This document shows positions 7,537-15,773 of a stretch of 64,000 nucleotides of DNA, piece by piece (positions within the stretch are counted from its first letter, which is position 1; the number at the start of each line of letters is the position of its first letter). Position numbers and translations under genes: made by a program. The notes under the pieces were generated by a model, which saw only the letters and a list, made by a program, of their open reading frames with translations, made no database searches and was not told the origin of the DNA. Origin of the DNA: Streptomyces ortus (lineage in GTDB: Bacteria; Actinomycetota; Actinomycetes; Streptomycetales; Streptomycetaceae); the NCBI RefSeq assembly GCF_026341275.1, contig NZ_JAIFZO010000002.1:8462118-8526117 (forward strand). Direction: 5' to 3'.

Positions 7537-9248
7537 CCACCATGGATACGACCGGCCCGGCCCGCACCCTGCACGGTTGGCAGATCGACCTGATCGCCGA
7601 CATGGACCGCCCCGACATCCGCACGCACGGCCCGTCCGCCGTCGGCCGCAACGCCGGGGAGCAGGACGTCACGATCCGCCGGCACCGGGACCGCACCTGG
7701 ATCTACAAGACGTGGGAGAGCGACCGCCACCCAGGACGCTTCCATCTGTACACGCCCACGACCGGCAAGGTCCACGGCATCGACGCACGGCAGGCGCGGC
7801 TGCTGGGAGCGGCCTCCTGGGAGCCGACCGGCCCGGGGGACGCCGAGCGCGCCCCGGTTCCGCCGCCCACCGAGGCGGAGATCACCGAACTCGCCCTGCT
7901 GGTGAGGCCGTTCGAGGGTCCGGGCTGGCAGTTCCCGGAAGTGCCGTCCGACGCGCGTGTGGACACCCCACGGGTGCGGGTACTGATGCTCAATCCCACC
8001 GAGCAGTGCAACATCCGCTGCACGTACTGCTATTACGGCGGTGCCTACCCGGGGACCCGTCCGCACCAGACGGCATCCCCGCAGGCGGACATGGTGAAGG
8101 CCGCGATCGACCTGTTCGTCACCGGCGAGAAGAAGCTGGAGCCCGCGCAGCGGGCCCTGTACTTCTTCGGCGGTGAGCCGCTGCTGGCCTTCGACCAGCT
8201 CAAGGAGGCCGTACTCGCCGTGGAGGAGCGGAAGAAGGAGGTCGGCTCACAGCCGAAGAATCTGATCATCCAGGTCAACTCCAACGGAATGCTGCTGACC
8301 CCGAAGATCGTCGACTTCCTGGTCGAGCACGACATCTATCTCAACATCTCCATCGACGGACCCAATCACGACCGCTACCGGGTCGACCGGCGCGGCAAGG
8401 GCACCCACGAGCGGGTCCGGGAGCGCACCGACTGGCTCGCCGAGAACTGGCCGGAGTACTTCGCCTCCCGGGTCGCCGTCATCTGCGTACTGTCGGCGCC
8501 CCTGGACGAAGCGGCCCTCTACCGGTACTTCACCGAGTGGCCCACCGCACTGCGTGCGCTGGCCTGGGACTTCGATCTGCTGCTGCCGGGCGGTGAGCAG
8601 TCCTACACGGACTTCCGGCGCATGTTCACCGAACAACGCCGGGTGTGGGACCTGTTCGTCGCGGCCCACCGGCAGAACTACCAGGAGCGGGAGCAGTCGG
8701 GCCGCTACCGCTTCTCCTTCAGCCACGGTTTTCTGCACCGCTCTTTTCACCGGGCGCTGAACCAGCCGGAACGCGACGGTTCCCCGCGGCTCGGACATCT
8801 GCTGGGCGTCCAACTCGTCCCGGGTAACGACAACCTCGTGCTCGGTTCGGACGGCACGCTCTACTCGTCGTACGAGTTCCAGTCCCCGGACTTCGCCGTC
8901 GGCCACACCGACCGGGGTGTCGACCCGCTGGCCGGCGTCGAGCAGCTGGCCATGTTCCGTGCCGCCGCGAAGGCGGGCTCCTGCCGGACCTGCTGGGCCG
9001 CGCCGATGTGCACGGTGACCGTCCCGGAGGCGCCCTTCCGGGCCACGGACCCCGCCGAGACGGTACGCGACAAGGTGACGGCCAAGCGGGCGCGCTGCAT
9101 GTCGGAGCGGGAGAACCTGGAGCAGGGTCTGCGGGCCCGGACCGACATCGAGGAGGCGTTCGGAGCCGAGGTGCTGCGGGGGCATCGTGAGGACTGGGCC
9201 CGGCAGGCGGAAGGGGGCAGCCGCGTTGACTACTTCTTCGACGCGTGA
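7533..9248 (+). CDS. Radical SAM/SPASM peptide maturase
   Basis: The product has 571 residues. The radical SAM cluster motif CxxxCxxC is Cys159, Cys163, Cys166 (EQCNIRCTYCYYGG). GGEPLL and the NSNG and SIDGP motifs of the TIM-barrel follow. The C-terminus has SPASM-type cysteines: Cys484-x2-Cys487-x5-Cys493 and Cys522, implying one or two auxiliary Fe-S clusters. Residues ~1-145 form an N-terminal domain that could recognise the leader peptide. SPASM enzymes make C-C, C-S or C-O links, or epimerise residues, in RiPP precursors. The precursor lacks Cys, so a C-C crosslink or other radical chemistry is more likely than a thioether. Start overlaps the arginase stop (ATGA). Confidence 0.93.
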   Translation: MTTMDTTGPARTLHGWQIDLIADMDRPDIRTHGPSAVGRNAGEQDVTIRRHRDRTWIYKTWESDRHPGRFHLYTPTTGKVHGIDARQARLLGAASWEPTGPGDAERAPVPPPTEAEITELALLVRPFEGPGWQFPEVPSDARVDTPRVRVLMLNPTEQCNIRCTYCYYGGAYPGTRPHQTASPQADMVKAAIDLFVTGEKKLEPAQRALYFFGGEPLLAFDQLKEAVLAVEERKKEVGSQPKNLIIQVNSNGMLLTPKIVDFLVEHDIYLNISIDGPNHDRYRVDRRGKGTHERVRERTDWLAENWPEYFASRVAVICVLSAPLDEAALYRYFTEWPTALRALAWDFDLLLPGGEQSYTDFRRMFTEQRRVWDLFVAAHRQNYQEREQSGRYRFSFSHGFLHRSFHRALNQPERDGSPRLGHLLGVQLVPGNDNLVLGSDGTLYSSYEFQSPDFAVGHTDRGVDPLAGVEQLAMFRAAAKAGSCRTCWAAPMCTVTVPEAPFRATDPAETVRDKVTAKRARCMSERENLEQGLRARTDIEEAFGAEVLRGHREDWARQAEGGSRVDYFFDA

Positions 9249-10020
9249 TGTGTCCCCCGCTGTCGCGTACGACGCGTCCGCTGTCCTCGATCGTCTCTGC
9301 GGGCCCACACCGACCGTGCTGCGCGGGGCCGGTCTGGAGTGGCCGGTGTACCGGGAGCTGCGGGAGGCTCGGCTGCGGGAGTCCGCCGACCGTCCGGTGA
9401 CCGCGGAGGATCCGGAGCGCCGGCCGGTGAACGTACGGTTCGGGGAGGTCCTCGACGAGCTGCGGGCTGAGCGGCCGCGCGGACTGTATCTGCGCAACCA
9501 GCGCCTGTCGGAGTTCGACCCGACCCTGTGGAACCTCGTCCCGCGTGCTGTCCGGCGGCTCAACTGGCTGCTGGCGCTGCCCGCCGGCGAACGCCCGGAC
9601 TGGGCGTGGCTGATGGTCGGCGGGGCCGGGACCAGCTCTCCCATGCACGTCGACACGATGGCGAGCGCCGCGTGGAACCTGCTCGGATCGGGCCGCAAGA
9701 AGTGGAGCTTTCACTCGCCGGAACGCTCCGAGGAATGGCGGCTGCTGCCGCCGGGCGTAGGTGTACGAGGGTCCTACGAGGTCCGGAGCATCGAACTGGT
9801 CCAGGAGCCCGGGGACATCGTGGTGACACCGAGCGGCTGGGCCCATGAGGTGCACAACGTCAGCGGCACAATCTCCGTCACCGCCAACTTCGTCAACCGT
9901 TCCAACCTCGGCTTCGCCCGACGGTACTTCGAGGTGCTCGGTGACACGGCGAACCACGAGGCACTCGGCGCCGTCGGTGCGGCGTTCGACCGGCTCGACG
10001 GCGAATGCGCCGGCCGGTGA
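9226..10020 (+). CDS. Second JmjC-like cupin oxygenase
   Basis: This 264-residue JmjC/cupin_8-like protein retains the facial triad: His141-x-Asp143 in SPMHVDTMAS and distal His207 in GWAHEVHNVS. QEPGDIVVTPSGWAHEVHN is the typical second half of the barrel. I place the start at TTG 9226, where AAGGGGG lies about nine bases upstream; an in-frame ATG at 9187 and a GTG at 9250 are alternatives. The gene is embedded in the 3' end of the radical SAM gene, so translation is coupled. It is probably a second 2-oxoglutarate/Fe(II) hydroxylase acting on the same peptide. It differs clearly in sequence from the first JmjC-like protein, so the pair is not a recent duplication. Confidence 0.82.
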   Translation: MTTSSTRDVSPAVAYDASAVLDRLCGPTPTVLRGAGLEWPVYRELREARLRESADRPVTAEDPERRPVNVRFGEVLDELRAERPRGLYLRNQRLSEFDPTLWNLVPRAVRRLNWLLALPAGERPDWAWLMVGGAGTSSPMHVDTMASAAWNLLGSGRKKWSFHSPERSEEWRLLPPGVGVRGSYEVRSIELVQEPGDIVVTPSGWAHEVHNVSGTISVTANFVNRSNLGFARRYFEVLGDTANHEALGAVGAAFDRLDGECAGR

Positions 10021-10217
10021 GCGCGACCGGTCTGCCCGACCCGCGTCCCGAACTCGTCATGCACCTATGGCAGTTGCGGGGCGAGGTGGCGAGCCGTACG
10101 GTCCGGGAGGTGATCGGCCTCGGCCGCCGGCGCACCGACACGGCCACCGGCTACGGCAACGAGGTGGCGGCCGTCGACCGTATCGCCGACCAGGTCCCGC
10201 AGGAGGAGCCCCGATGA
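10017..10217 (+). CDS. Truncated aldo-keto reductase-like fragment (66 aa)
   Basis: The frame overlaps the preceding stop (GTGA) and the following ATPase start (ATGA), so it is positioned like a translated gene. The sequence resembles the first ~60 residues of an aldo-keto reductase. LWQLRGEVASRTVREVIGLG matches strand 1 and helix 1, and RRRTDTATGYGNEVAAVDRI matches the DTAxxYGNE motif with the catalytic Asp and Tyr, then VPQEE. The rest of the barrel, including the catalytic Lys and His and the NADPH site, is absent. It may be a remnant kept for translational coupling or a small protein with a new role. An upstream in-frame ATG at 10005 is also possible. Confidence 0.6.
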   Translation: MSATGLPDPRPELVMHLWQLRGEVASRTVREVIGLGRRRTDTATGYGNEVAAVDRIADQVPQEEPR

Positions 10218-11197
10218 GAATCCGGCTGGAGTCGGTGCACCGCTCCTACCGAGTACGACGTCCTCCGGAGTCGGGGGGCCGCCTCACCCGGCTCGTCCGC
10301 AGGGTGAGCAGTGAGGTGGAAGCGCTGCACGGCATCGACCTGGCGATCGACGAGGGTGAGACCGTCGGCTACATCGGGCTCAACGGGGCGGGCAAGTCCA
10401 CCACCATGAAGCTGGTCGCCGGCATCCTCACGCCGACCTCCGGGCGGGTGACGGTCGACGGCCGCGATCCGCACCGCCACCGCCGACAGCTCTCCGCCGA
10501 GCTCGGCTATCTCGCGGCGCAGCGGGCCAGCCTGTGGTGGGACCTGCCGGTGAAGGACTCCTACGAACTGATCCGCCGGGTCTACGACGTCGAGCCGGCC
10601 GTGTTCCGGCGACGCAGTGAGGACCTGGTCTCCCGGCTCGACATCGGGCGGTATCTCGACACCCCCGTACGGGAGTTGTCGCTCGGCAACCGCACTCGTG
10701 CGGAGTTGGTGGGCGCCCTGCTGCACGCGCCTCGGCTGCTGCTGCTCGACGAGCCGACGATCGGCCTCGACATCTTCGCGCGGGAGAGCATCTGCGAAGT
10801 CCTGCGCGAGCTCCGCCACGACACCGCACCCACCGTCGTGATGGCCAGCCACGACCTGCGCGACGTGGAGGCGATCTGCCACCGGATCATCATGATCGAC
10901 GACGGGCGGCTGGTGTACGACGGGAAGATCGACGAGCTGCGTGCCCTCGGCGGGGGCCGTCGCACCCTGAAGATCCACCACGCGGCGGACCACCGGCTGC
11001 CCGAGCTGCCCGAACTCCCCGGCCTCACGCGGATCGAGGACCGAACCCGCACGGTCACCACGTACACCTTCACTCAAGGGGAGGTGCCGGGCGAACTGCT
11101 CGCCGCACTGTTCCGCGACCCGCGGGTCGACGATGTGCAGATCGAGGCCCCGAGTCTGGAGGACCTCATCAAGGACCTGTACCTGAGGGGGACCTGA
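10214..11197 (+). CDS. ABC-2 exporter ATPase
   Basis: The 327-residue ATP-binding subunit has Walker A GLNGAGKST (residues ~56-64), signature LSLGNRTRAEL, and Walker B LLLLDEPTIGLD. ASHD with the switch His follows. The ~75-residue C-terminal extension resembles ATPases of the Streptomyces ABC-2 export family often annotated as NodI/DrrA-like. AGGAGGAG lies five bases before the ATG, and the start overlaps the preceding stop by four bases. Together with the two following permeases it should export the mature peptide from the producing cell and perhaps give self-resistance. Confidence 0.93.
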   Translation: MRIRLESVHRSYRVRRPPESGGRLTRLVRRVSSEVEALHGIDLAIDEGETVGYIGLNGAGKSTTMKLVAGILTPTSGRVTVDGRDPHRHRRQLSAELGYLAAQRASLWWDLPVKDSYELIRRVYDVEPAVFRRRSEDLVSRLDIGRYLDTPVRELSLGNRTRAELVGALLHAPRLLLLDEPTIGLDIFARESICEVLRELRHDTAPTVVMASHDLRDVEAICHRIIMIDDGRLVYDGKIDELRALGGGRRTLKIHHAADHRLPELPELPGLTRIEDRTRTVTTYTFTQGEVPGELLAALFRDPRVDDVQIEAPSLEDLIKDLYLRGT

Positions 11198-12012
11198 TGA
11201 CGTCCGCACGGCGGGCATGGCAAGCCCATCGGGCGGTCGCCGGCGTCCAGGTCAAACTCGCCTTCCGCTACCGGACCAGAGCCTTCGCCCAGGGCGTGGG
11301 CGCCCTGCTGCTGATCGGCCTTCAGGTGGCGCTGTGGGCGGCCGTGTACGCCGGCAGCGACGACTCCACACGAGCGGGCTGGCTGACCCTGCACCAGACG
11401 ACGGTCTACGCGGCGGCCGGCACCGTCTGGGTGCTGTGTGTCCCCGGTCTCACGCTGGCCCGCCAGCTGGAGACGAAGATCAGGGACGGTCGGATCGTGA
11501 CCGAACTGCTGATGCCCACGGGATTCCTGTCCCAGTGGTTCTCCACCGCCCTCGGCCGCACGTTCGGTGTCACCACCCTCGTCGGCGTGCCCGCGATACT
11601 CGTCGCAGGGACGCTCCTGTACCCCTTCAGCCTTGACCCCGGCTACGTCGGGCGGCTCCTGCTGACGGTCGCCGTCGCCTTCGTCATCCTGTTCGACTTC
11701 AGTTACCTGATCGGCCTGTCCGCTTTTTTCCTCCGTCGTGTCGACGGGCTCAACGAGGTCCGCGAGGCCCTGCTGCTCCTGCTCGGCGGTTCGATGATGC
11801 CCATCTCCCTCTACCCGGGTCCGCTACGGGACGCGGCGGTCTGGACGCCGTTCGTGCATGGCTTCTACACCCCGCTCGGCACGCTCGTGCGGGACCCGTT
11901 CGTGGACGGCCGGGTGATCACCCTGGGCGCGTGCTGGGCGGTCGTGCTGACCGTCGCGAGTGTTGTCTGTACCCGGATCGCCCTACGGAGGCTGGTGATC
12001 GCCGGTGGCTGA
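11197..12012 (+). CDS. ABC-2 type permease, subunit 1
   Basis: This 271-residue integral membrane protein has about six hydrophobic segments, for example GVGALLLIGLQVALWAAVY, LLLTVAVAFVILFDFSYLIGL and WAVVLTVASVVC. The overall plan is that of the ABC-2 transporter family 'DUF990-like' pair common in Streptomyces. The start ATG shares one base with the ATPase stop. A conserved basic N-terminal amphipathic stretch (RAWQAHRAVAGVQVKLAFRYR) precedes the first membrane helix. It pairs with the next gene to form a heterodimeric export channel. Confidence 0.88.
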   Translation: MTSARRAWQAHRAVAGVQVKLAFRYRTRAFAQGVGALLLIGLQVALWAAVYAGSDDSTRAGWLTLHQTTVYAAAGTVWVLCVPGLTLARQLETKIRDGRIVTELLMPTGFLSQWFSTALGRTFGVTTLVGVPAILVAGTLLYPFSLDPGYVGRLLLTVAVAFVILFDFSYLIGLSAFFLRRVDGLNEVREALLLLLGGSMMPISLYPGPLRDAAVWTPFVHGFYTPLGTLVRDPFVDGRVITLGACWAVVLTVASVVCTRIALRRLVIAGG

Positions 12013-12811
12013 CACCCTGGCCGGACTGCGGAAGTCCGCCGGAATCGCGCTGCTCGCCACCCGGATGAACTTCCGGAGCCATCTGGTGCACCCCGGTGAG
12101 GTCCTGCTCGCGAACCTCGGTGCCTTGGTCCAGGCGGTCTCCGGAGCGGCCGTCTTCATGCTGGCCCTGTCCGCGTCGGGCGACATCCATGGCTGGACGC
12201 TCGCCGAGTGGGCGGTGCTCACGGGGTTCACCACCGTGGCACGCGCGTTGTGGAACACCGTCTTCTTCGGCACCCTCGACATCCCGGACATGGTGCGCAC
12301 CGGTGAACTCGACCATTATCTGGTCCGCCCGGCCAGCCCGTTGGCGCTCATCCTGTTCTCCAAGGTCGACACGGACGTGTGGATCGAGATCGTCGTCGGC
12401 GGCGCCATGCTGGGCACCGCCCTGCATCTCAGCGGAGCAGACGTCTCCCCGGCGGTACTGGTCTTCGTCCCCCTGGCTTTGATCGGGGCCGCGCTCGTCT
12501 TCGCGGCCATGCATCTCGCCGTCACGGCACTGTCGTTCTGGCTGCGCCAGGACGCGATGCTGAGCATGCTCATCTGGCGACTGGACAGCTTCTCGCAGCT
12601 ACCGATGAGCTTCTACCCCAAGTGGCTGCTGACCGTTTTCTCCACGGTCGTGCCGTTCGCCTTCGTCGGCTACTACCCCTGCCTCTACATCCTCGGCAAG
12701 ACCGACTCACCGTTCGTCTGGGCCCTGCCCCTGGCGGGACCGCTGCTGTTCCTGCCGGCGGTACTCCTGTGGCGGCGCGGGGTCGACCGCTATTCCAGCA
12801 CCGGTTCTTGA
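12005..12811 (+). CDS. ABC-2 type permease, subunit 2
   Basis: This 268-residue membrane protein with about six hydrophobic helices has the same topology as the preceding permease, with RKSAGIALLATRMNFRSHLV before the first helix, as in the subunit-1 N-terminus. It starts with GTG at 12005, eight bases before the preceding stop, indicating tight translational coupling. Two related but distinct permeases plus one ATPase is the standard composition of this exporter class. Confidence 0.88.
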   Translation: MADTLAGLRKSAGIALLATRMNFRSHLVHPGEVLLANLGALVQAVSGAAVFMLALSASGDIHGWTLAEWAVLTGFTTVARALWNTVFFGTLDIPDMVRTGELDHYLVRPASPLALILFSKVDTDVWIEIVVGGAMLGTALHLSGADVSPAVLVFVPLALIGAALVFAAMHLAVTALSFWLRQDAMLSMLIWRLDSFSQLPMSFYPKWLLTVFSTVVPFAFVGYYPCLYILGKTDSPFVWALPLAGPLLFLPAVLLWRRGVDRYSSTGS

Positions 12812-12822
12812 GGAGCGTTCCA

Positions 12823-13533
12823 GTGGATTACCTCGCCGCGTTCGAGCGTGACGGCTACCTCGTGGTGGACATCTTCAGCCCTGACGAGGTCGCGGAGCTG
12901 AAGAAGCTGCTCTCCGGCCTCATCGACCCGCCGGTCTCCGGGCATCCCCGGCTGTACGTCCACGCCGCCTCCGAGAAACCCCTGCCACGACTCGACCCCT
13001 TCAACCCGTACGCCGTGTGGAAGATCGTCAACACCCCGCTCGCCGGCGACACCTGGTTCGCGCTGATCCAGGACCCGCGGGTCCTCGACGTCGTCGGGGA
13101 ACTCATCGGCCCGGACATCAACTTCCACATGGGGTTCGCCCGGCTGCGCCCCACAGGGCTGAGGGCCGAGGAGGGCTGGCACCGCGACCTGGAGACCGAC
13201 CGTCACACCCTGCCCGAACTCGTCACCGCGCTGATCTACCTCGACGACATGGACGCCGAGTCCGGCGCCACACTTGTCTGTCCGGGCAGTCACCGCCATG
13301 ACCGGCCGACACCCGAGGCGGGCGAGGCCCTGCCGGTCCTGGCCCGCCCCGGGTCGGTGCTCTTCCTGCACTGCCTCACCTTGCACCGGGCCAGCGCGAA
13401 CACGAACGACCGCCATCGCTCCATCCTCATCAACGAGTACAAGAGCGCCCGTACCGTGGAAGTGACACCCAACGACGCCGCCTTCGCCGACCTTCCGCTG
13501 CGCCGCGGGGGCCGGAACCTGAGCGCACTGTGA
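12823..13533 (+). CDS. PhyH-family Fe(II)/2-oxoglutarate dioxygenase
   Basis: The 236-residue product belongs to the phytanoyl-CoA dioxygenase superfamily. It begins FERDGYLVVDIFSPDEVAELK, a family hallmark. The iron triad is His120-x-Asp122 (EGWHRDLE) and His188 (LTLHRAS), and the 2-oxoglutarate-binding Arg falls in NDRHRSILINEY. The GTG start at 12823 has GAGGAG eight bases upstream and is only 11 bp after the permease stop, so it belongs to the operon. It is the third Fe(II)-dependent oxygenase of the cluster and a candidate tailoring hydroxylase of the peptide product; a small-molecule substrate is also possible. Confidence 0.85.
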   Translation: MDYLAAFERDGYLVVDIFSPDEVAELKKLLSGLIDPPVSGHPRLYVHAASEKPLPRLDPFNPYAVWKIVNTPLAGDTWFALIQDPRVLDVVGELIGPDINFHMGFARLRPTGLRAEEGWHRDLETDRHTLPELVTALIYLDDMDAESGATLVCPGSHRHDRPTPEAGEALPVLARPGSVLFLHCLTLHRASANTNDRHRSILINEYKSARTVEVTPNDAAFADLPLRRGGRNLSAL

Positions 13534-13784
13534 CCCACGGACTACCCCGGCGACCGGCGACCGGCGGTCCGGGCACGGTACCGCGCCATACACGTGTCCG
13601 TCGGGCTTCCGCGCTGGTCTGCGGCCCGTCACCGATCGGTCCCGTCATCTGTCGCCGTCCCACGCCTCGGTAAGCCGGCTGGGCTCGATTACCTCTCTGT
13701 GGAGCTCACGAAAATCTATGCTGGCCGGAGTAGACATTGAGGGCTCGTCTGGCTATGGTTTCTCTTGTAGCCGAGATCAGCAGG

Positions 13785-13809
13785 GCCCGGCAGACACGAA
13801 CTGCCGGGC
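13785..13809 (+). terminator. GC-rich hairpin downstream of the RiPP-like operon
   Basis: GCCCGGCAG (13785-13793), a 7-nt loop, then CTGCCGGGC (13801-13809), perfectly paired. It lies 252 bp after the last operon gene. There is no U tract, as is common in Streptomyces terminators. Confidence 0.5.
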
Positions 13810-14191
13810 AGTAGTAGTACGAGTAGTTGCAGTGCGCAGGACGGTGCGGTGGCGGAGTTTCGAAGCCAGGGCTTTTGCAGGACGGCGACGGGACTGGCGG
13901 CCGGACCGGGTGGCCCGCAGTGATCAGGGGCCGCCGTGAGCGGGACCGCAGTACACGCAGATGCAGTACCCGTTGTATGCAGTGATTCAAGAGGGAAGAA
14001 CGGAGGAGTTCCGCGCCATCAGGATCGCCCGGGCGCACGTGCTGAGCCCGGGTACCGCAGGACATCGATAGTGAGGTGGTCTCCGGTCGAGCAACCGCGA
14101 TCCCCGCACATGCCCCCATCCCCCGTGGGCCGGTGCGGAAACAGAAGGTCGGCGCAGTACCAGGGCCGGCAGATGGTGTAGCAGTTCCTCC

Positions 14192-14222
14192 GGGGCCCTG
14201 GCGCGCAGAGCGCCAGGGCCCC
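14192..14222 (+). promoter_or_regulatory. Very strong hairpin just upstream of the MerR-like gene
   Basis: GGGGCCCTGGCGC (14192-14204), a 5-nt loop, GCGCCAGGGCCCC (14210-14222): a perfect 13-bp GC stem. It ends 24 bases before the ATG at 14247. It could be an upstream terminator insulating the gene or a leader hairpin in its mRNA. Confidence 0.6.
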
Positions 14223-14246
14223 TCCAGGTGTTCACAGAGAGGTGCA

Positions 14247-14585
14247 ATGACCGCAGACGACTCGTTCAGTCGGCTCGATGACGACGACTACCCCGCCTAC
14301 ACGATGGGCCGGGCCGCCGAGATGCTCGGCACCACCCAGGGCTTCCTGCGCGCCATCGGGGACGCCCGCCTGATCACGCCGCTGCGCTCCGCGGGCGGTC
14401 ACCGCCGCTACTCCCGCTACCAACTGCGTATCGCCGCCCGTGCCCGCGAACTCGTCGACCAGGGCACCCCCATCGAGGCCGCCTGCCGCATCGTCGTCCT
14501 CGAAGACCAGCTCGAAGAAGCCCAGCGCCTCAACACCGAATACCGCCGCGCCGCCGAACCGGCGAACCCGACGGCCGCGGCCTGA
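14247..14585 (+). CDS. Small MerR-like DNA-binding protein
   Basis: The 112-residue product has a MerR-type winged helix: YTMGRAAEMLGTTQGFLRAIGDARLITPLRSAGGHRRYSRYQL, followed by a helix containing VDQGTPIEAACRIVVLEDQLEEAQRLN. The final helix is a short coiled-coil dimerisation segment, and there is no ligand-binding domain. This compact form is widespread in Streptomyces, where the GGHRRYS wing is nearly invariant. AGAGAGG about five bases before the ATG supports the start. An acidic N-terminal tail (DDSFSRLDDDDYP) is typical of the group. Its target genes are unknown. Confidence 0.85.
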   Translation: MTADDSFSRLDDDDYPAYTMGRAAEMLGTTQGFLRAIGDARLITPLRSAGGHRRYSRYQLRIAARARELVDQGTPIEAACRIVVLEDQLEEAQRLNTEYRRAAEPANPTAAA

Positions 14586-14691
14586 GACGTCACTACCGGC
14601 CGGGTCGGGTTCGGCTCAAGGGATGCCGCTGGTCGTGCGGTTCCTGAACGGGAGCGGCCTGCTTGACGAAGCACTGTGGAGATCGGCCTGC

Positions 14692-15600
14692 TCAGATGCA
14701 GATCACGATCTTCCCTCGGGTGCGTCCGCGCTCGGCGCGCGCGTGGGCGCCGGCGATCCGCTCCAGGGGGTAGGCCTGATCGATACGGGGTGTGTAGCGG
14801 CCTAGCCTGCCCAGTTCCGCCGCCGCGGACAGGAGAGTGGAGTCGTTCTCCGCATTGGCCACATGCGTGCCCAGGCGCTGCCCGCCCGCGTGGTCGGCGA
14901 CCGTCGCGACGCGCTTCGGGTCGCCCGCGATCGCGACGAGGTCGTCCAGGGAGCCGGAGGCCGCGGTGTCGAGCACGATGTCGACGCCATGCGGAGCGAG
15001 GGTGGCGAGGCGCTGTGCGAGACCGGGACCGTAAGTGGTGGGAACGGCGCCGAGAGAGGTGAGGAACTCGTGGTTGCGTTCGCTGGCTGTCCCGATCACG
15101 GTGCCGACACCTCGCGCCACCGCGATCTCGACCGCCGCGCTGCCCACGCCTCCGGCGGCGCCCTCGACGAGGAGGGTGCGCCCCGTGAGGGGGCCGAGCG
15201 CGTCGAGCCCACGCATCGCGGTCACCGACGCGAGACCGGCTCCCGCGGCCTGCTCGTCGTTCCACGTGGCGGGGGTGTGCGCCCAGGCCGAAAGGACGAA
15301 CAGCTCCGCGGTCGCGCCGGTGACACCGCCCAGCCCGAAGACCCGGTCGCCGATACTCACCCCCTGTACCCCGTCGCCGATCTCGTCGACCACACCGGCG
15401 CCGTCGCGTCCGGGAATGTCGGGCAGATCAAGGGGGAAGATCTGGTGCAGCGCGCCTGAGCGCAGCTTCCAGTCGATGGGATTGACGCTGGCCGCCGCGA
15501 CGCGGACACGAATCTCACCGGGTCCGGGGTGGGGGTCGGGGGCCTGTTCGATCACCAGGTTTTCCGCTCCGCCGTATTCGTGGAACCGGGCTGCACGCAT
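14692..15600 (-). CDS. NADP-dependent zeta-crystallin-like quinone oxidoreductase
   Basis: The 302-residue product belongs to the zinc-independent branch of the medium-chain dehydrogenases. Features are the N-terminal GroES-like fold (RVAAASVNPIDWKLRSG), PGRDGAGVVDEIGDGV, and the nucleotide loop EGAAGGVGSAAVEIA. The start at 15600 (MRAARFHEYGG) fits the family N-terminus better than an in-frame ATG at 15642. These enzymes reduce quinones or enones with NADPH. The gene is divergent from a MerR regulator at 15821, and a MerR-type operator overlaps its promoter (15656-15686), which suggests induction by a toxic or redox-active compound. Confidence 0.9.
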   Translation of the reverse strand: MRAARFHEYGGAENLVIEQAPDPHPGPGEIRVRVAAASVNPIDWKLRSGALHQIFPLDLPDIPGRDGAGVVDEIGDGVQGVSIGDRVFGLGGVTGATAELFVLSAWAHTPATWNDEQAAGAGLASVTAMRGLDALGPLTGRTLLVEGAAGGVGSAAVEIAVARGVGTVIGTASERNHEFLTSLGAVPTTYGPGLAQRLATLAPHGVDIVLDTAASGSLDDLVAIAGDPKRVATVADHAGGQRLGTHVANAENDSTLLSAAAELGRLGRYTPRIDQAYPLERIAGAHARAERGRTRGKIVICI

Positions 15601-15655
15601 AAGGGTCTGCCTCACTTTCACGCGCCGGAATGACGTGTTCATCCGACGCTCGTCA

Positions 15656-15686
15656 CTCTAAAACCTGACGTTGACGTGAGGTGCAA
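15656..15686 (-). promoter_or_regulatory. MerR-type promoter/operator of the oxidoreductase
   Basis: On the minus strand TTGCAC (15686-15681) and TTAGAG (15661-15656) are separated by 19 bp, the overlong spacer typical of MerR-activated promoters. The operator ACCTGACGTTGACGTGAGGT occupies 15663-15682, within the spacer. A copy differing by one base lies at 15774-15793 next to the regulator gene. Confidence 0.75.
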
Positions 15687-15773
15687 GCCGAAACTGCCGA
15701 CCGGTCGATCTCGACGCCGGCAACGGTCTGAGAGGCCCCAGGACTGCGGACGGAGGCGGTATTGCTAGCCTGA

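Larger units (their letters stand above)
13534..14246. other. Long intergenic region with a terminator-like hairpin
   Basis: No convincing gene was found in these ~710 bp; open frames on either strand have unnatural composition. It contains a perfect 9-bp stem at 13785-13809, a TA-rich patch near 13810-13830 and a very strong hairpin at 14192-14222. It probably separates the RiPP-like operon from the MerR-like gene. Confidence 0.5.

Noticed and set aside
10017..10217. The small ORF as a second RiPP precursor
   Set aside because: The sequence matches an aldo-keto reductase N-terminus and lacks a leader/core pattern.
13706..14119. Minus-strand 137-codon frame in the intergenic region
   Set aside because: Cys/Tyr-rich low-complexity composition, no start signal and no family resemblance.
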